From: an uncultured Candidatus Nitrosopelagicus sp.
GTDB lineage: Archaea > Thermoproteota > Nitrososphaeria > Nitrososphaerales > Nitrosopumilaceae
Length of the DNA stretch: 16,941 nt
Reading direction: 5' to 3'
Assembly: GCA_937896695.1 (NCBI GenBank)
Contig: CALBOT010000121.1
Span: 1 to 16,941, forward strand
Shown here piece by piece: positions 14,684-16,941 of the stretch. The stretch's first letter is position 1; every line of letters begins with the position of its first letter. The notes beneath the pieces were generated by a model, which was not told where the DNA came from, did no database searches, and saw only the letters and a list, made by a program, of their open reading frames with translations. The translations under genes and the position numbers were made by a program.

Positions 14684-14896
14684 TTACTCAGAACTAGTTT
14701 CTTTATCTCTATTCATATGTCCTAATAGCGCTTTGATCTCTTTTCCCATGTTATTAGGATCTTTTTCCAAATCCAATTTTTCAGTAATTGTATCTTTCAA
14801 CTGTAAATTTTCTAATTCAATTCGTCTTTTTTCAATACAGTGTATGTGATCACTATCTGTTCCGGAAATTTTTTTACAAATTGAACATGTTCCCAT
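14684..14896 (-). CDS. small putative zinc-binding protein
   Basis: This 70-residue protein starts MGTCSICKK and continues with DHIHCIEKRR, giving C4-x2-C7 and H17-x2-C20 (H19 nearby) as a likely one-metal site. The rest is a charged helix (EKRRIELENLQLKDTITEKL) and an acidic end. No family is recognised. Its stop lies directly against the SDR stop at 14683. It is divergent from tRNA-Pro and apparently shares a TATA-like element with it. Confidence 0.7.
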   Translation of the reverse strand: MGTCSICKKISGTDSDHIHCIEKRRIELENLQLKDTITEKLDLEKDPNNMGKEIKALLGHMNRDKETSSE

Positions 14897-14920
14897 GCTG
14901 GTGATTTGTTGTTACTACGA

Positions 14921-14930
14921 TTTAATTATT
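14921..14930. promoter_or_regulatory. shared TATA-like element for tRNA-Pro and the divergent small gene
   Basis: TTTAATTATT is centred about 28 bases before the first base of tRNA-Pro (14953) and about 29 bases before the ATG of the minus-strand gene (14896). It reads AATAATTAAA on the minus strand, so it is nearly symmetrical and could drive both. Confidence 0.45.
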
Positions 14931-14952
14931 TCACATATTGTTTCATGTTTTA

Positions 14953-15027
14953 GGGAACGTCGTCTAGTTTGGCTATGATGCTAGTCTGGGGGGCTAGAGG
15001 TCGGAGGTTCGAATCCTCCCGTTCCCA
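14953..15027 (+). tRNA. tRNA-Pro (anticodon GGG)
   Basis: The cloverleaf is readable by eye. The acceptor arms GGGAACG (14953-14959) and CGTTCCC (15020-15026) pair fully and the discriminator is A15027. The anticodon arm CTAGT / GCTAG closes the loop CTGGGGG, placing GGG at positions 34-36 after U33. The T arm is GGAGG-TTCGAAT-CCTCC. The D arm is weaker, with three clear pairs. No intron and no encoded CCA are present, so the end must be added by the CCA enzyme, whose gene lies about 1.3 kb away. The next minus-strand gene ends at 15028, with no spacer. Confidence 0.95.
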
Positions 15028-16395
15028 TTATCCAATTGAATTAATTCTTTGACTTTTCCAAATGTACCAACACGCAATACTACGGTTTGGTCTCCATCTT
15101 GCAGCATATTTTTCGACAGTTTTTGGATTAGGCAATTCTTTTAATGAAAACATATCTCTAATTCCTTTTTTTATTCCCAAATCATCAACAGGAAGAATAT
15201 CTGTTCTTTGTAGACAAAACATGAGATAAATTTGTGCAGTCCAGTTTCCAACTCCCTTAATTTTCGTTAACTCTTCGATAACTTGTTCATCACTCAACTT
15301 GGAAATTTTTCCAAAATCAATTTCTTTTTTGACTACAAGTTCTGCTAATCCCTTAATGTAATTAATTTTTGTGCCTGAAATTCCAATATTTTTTAATTTT
15401 TTATCAGTTGTATTGAAAACTTGTTTAGGCGTAGGGAATTTTCCATATAATTTTACAAATCTTTTGGTAATTGCAGAAGCTGATGCTTCTGATAGTTGCT
15501 GATAAATTATTGCCTCAATTAGTGTTTGAAATGGATTTTTAGTAATACGCATGCTACATGGACCAATTCGTCTTATCAACGGTTGTAATTTTTTATCTGA
15601 ACGTAACAATGAAACCTCCTCTTCAAATCTACCTGGATTTTGCAGTTTCAAACAGATAGTGATTTTTTCAAAATTTTCTAATGTTGGATTTTTCTTATAC
15701 TGACGAATTAAATCAATTATTGCTTCTTTTGCGGGAAGTTTTACCTTTTTTTGAATAATTTTTGCTAATCCTGTTCCAATCAAAATGGCTTGTGTTGCAC
15801 CTGTAACATTTGATGGTTTTCTATTCACACTAGAACTCTCAAAATCAATAATTGTGTTTCTGTTTTTACTAACAATGACATGTTTGTCTATAGTACTTAG
15901 TTCTCCATGATCTAATCCGGCATCATCTAAAAGATAGCATTCTCTTAAAACATTATTTAAGACAGAACGAACTTCTTGAGATTTTGTTTCAGATTTTTCT
16001 GCCCAATCAATAATTTTTTCACCTTCAATGTATTCCATAACCAAGAAATTTTTTGAATTTTTAAAAAATCTTGGACCAATGTTTAGTTTATTTGCAGTTT
16101 TGAGTAATTTGGCCTCGTTTGTCATATTTTTTCTAGGTGAGTCAGTACGTCTAATTTTTAATGCAAATACACTGGAATTATTTTTTGCAAGGACAACCAT
16201 ACCGACATATCCTTTTCCAAGTATACTACATTTTTCAATCTGTAACGGACCTGAGAATGAAACATGGGTTATGCCCAATTTTTTTAATTCATCTAGTCGT
16301 TTTTCTACTTCACTTTCTTTTACTTTGGGAAAGCATAGAATTTTTTTGTAAGGTTCTTTCTTGAAAACACTAATTGGTTGAAAACGCTGTGTCAT
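15028..16395 (-). CDS. RIO/Bud32-like kinase fused to AlkA-type DNA glycosylase
   Basis: This 455-residue protein has two domains in one uninterrupted frame. Residues about 45-250 form a protein kinase-like domain: glycine loop LGKGYVGMV (59-67), the lysine of FALKIRR (K80), a candidate helix-C glutamate (E94), hinge VMEYIEG (119-125), catalytic-loop equivalent HGELSTID (163-170) and IDFES (183-187) in place of DFG. Residues about 254-455 match the HhH-GPD superfamily, AlkA type: IIYQQLS (296-302), the helix-hairpin-helix LTKIKGVGNWTA (376-387) and the catalytic aspartate in LPVDDLGIKKG (D405, aligned to E. coli AlkA D238). The glycosylase would remove alkylated bases such as 3-methyladenine. 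The gene overlaps the end of the CCA-enzyme gene by 26 bases, so they are probably translated from one transcript. Glycosylase is confident; kinase activity is uncertain because the HGD and DFG motifs are altered. Confidence 0.9.
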   Translation of the reverse strand: MTQRFQPISVFKKEPYKKILCFPKVKESEVEKRLDELKKLGITHVSFSGPLQIEKCSILGKGYVGMVVLAKNNSSVFALKIRRTDSPRKNMTNEAKLLKTANKLNIGPRFFKNSKNFLVMEYIEGEKIIDWAEKSETKSQEVRSVLNNVLRECYLLDDAGLDHGELSTIDKHVIVSKNRNTIIDFESSSVNRKPSNVTGATQAILIGTGLAKIIQKKVKLPAKEAIIDLIRQYKKNPTLENFEKITICLKLQNPGRFEEEVSLLRSDKKLQPLIRRIGPCSMRITKNPFQTLIEAIIYQQLSEASASAITKRFVKLYGKFPTPKQVFNTTDKKLKNIGISGTKINYIKGLAELVVKKEIDFGKISKLSDEQVIEELTKIKGVGNWTAQIYLMFCLQRTDILPVDDLGIKKGIRDMFSLKELPNPKTVEKYAARWRPNRSIACWYIWKSQRINSIG

Positions 16396-16941
16396 CTGTA
16401 GTTATCAGTTTTGAAATGCTCTTTTTAACAGATGTGCTTTGTTTGTCTTTTCCACTTTTAATTTGAAATCCTGCTTTGAAATCAGTTCTTAATCCCTTTG
16501 GGATTCCAGAATCATTCATGTGATTTTTTATCAAATCATTGAGGTATGATTTAACATTTTGATATCTTCTTGTTTGTAATGATTGCAATTTTCCTTCCTT
16601 GTCTGTCCACATGAGTTTTGATTTTTTTGAATTAGTATGAATGAATTTTGCTGAAAAGTCACCTGAAAATACATCCGGGCCAGTTCTAATTTCATTTTTT
16701 GAAATTGAAAGTGATTCTAATAAGAATAACAAACTAGCATTTGTTTCATCGTATGCAACTGCATCACTTCTTAGAACGTTAAATCCTTCTTTGTTCATTT
16801 GTGACTCAAGGGAAGTTGCAGCTCGTTTAATCTGTCCATAAATGATATCATCACTTCTTTTTTTGTACTTGAAATTTATGACCAATGTATTTCTAGCCAG
16901 TTCTACAGGAATCTTGTTCTTTGATTTTTCTTTAAAGTATG
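16370..16941 (-). CDS. cca: CCA-adding tRNA nucleotidyltransferase, C-terminal part (cut by window end)
   Basis: The frame stays open to the window edge, adding 18 codons (YFKEKSKNKIPVELARNT) upstream of the TTG at 16885, so the true start lies outside. The visible 189 residues match the tail and body domains of the archaeal class I CCA enzyme: LVINFKYKKRSDDIIYGQIKRA resembles the family's PD-x-x-x-DVLWGQLRR stretch, then NKEGFNVLRSDAVAYDE, a hydrophobic LLFLLESLSISKNE strand, and RTGPDVF. The catalytic nucleotidyltransferase domain is not in the window. The enzyme adds or repairs the 3' CCA of tRNAs. The gene overlaps the start of the kinase-glycosylase fusion. Confidence 0.85.
   Translation of the reverse strand, partial: YFKEKSKNKIPVELARNTLVINFKYKKRSDDIIYGQIKRAATSLESQMNKEGFNVLRSDAVAYDETNASLLFLLESLSISKNEIRTGPDVFSGDFSAKFIHTNSKKSKLMWTDKEGKLQSLQTRRYQNVKSYLNDLIKNHMNDSGIPKGLRTDFKAGFQIKSGKDKQSTSVKKSISKLITTDDTAFSTN

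Noticed and set aside
15020..15030. tRNA-Pro as an integration site with a partial 3' copy nearby
   Set aside because: I saw no second copy of the tRNA 3' end and no integrase gene in the window.

Overview
The window looks like marine ammonia-oxidising archaeon (Nitrososphaerota, Nitrosopumilus-like) chromosome. The DNA is AT-rich. It carries both subunits of the archaeal D-family DNA polymerase, an Orc1/Cdc6 initiator, geranylgeranylglyceryl phosphate synthase for ether lipids, a thermosome subunit with a Gly/Met tail, and a tRNA whose CCA end is not encoded. Many genes have a TATA-like element about 25 bases before the start codon, as expected for short-leader or leaderless archaeal transcripts. 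The taxon is inferred from gene content and style, not from a database search. No insertion sequence, CRISPR array, rRNA or prophage gene is visible.

Layout. Positions 1-2196 hold a possible gene tail, a small three-helix membrane protein and the thermosome subunit (both minus). Serine hydroxymethyltransferase (2302-3621, plus) meets the PolD large subunit DP2 (3618-6995, minus) tail to tail. DP2 is preceded 8 bases upstream by GGGP synthase (7004-7744, minus), so the two probably form an operon. From 7809 to 9600 there are four small regulatory or DNA-binding-type genes: a putative helix-turn-helix protein, a membrane-anchored winged-helix protein, an AbrB-type microprotein missed by ORF-length cut-offs, and a winged-helix-like protein.

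The stretch 9601-10178 has no convincing gene and is the most interesting part. It holds two 26-base direct repeats that look like archaeal origin recognition boxes, a dense cluster of TTAACA/TGTTAA words, T-tracts and a GATC cluster, and it sits directly in front of orc1/cdc6 (10179-11414). I read it as a replication origin. A third, degenerate copy of the box flanks lies 1.6 kb away at 8175-8211. The PolD small subunit DP1 (11634-13109, minus) lies just beyond cdc6, so initiator, origin and both replicative polymerase subunits fall within about 9.5 kb.

The right-hand part (13186-16941) holds a SpoIIM-like membrane protein, two tiny Cys-rich proteins, a short-chain dehydrogenase, tRNA-Pro(GGG), and a minus-strand pair: the C-terminal part of the archaeal CCA-adding enzyme, cut by the window end, overlapping a 455-residue protein that fuses a RIO/Bud32-like kinase domain to an AlkA-type DNA glycosylase. 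That fusion is the most unusual protein in the window.
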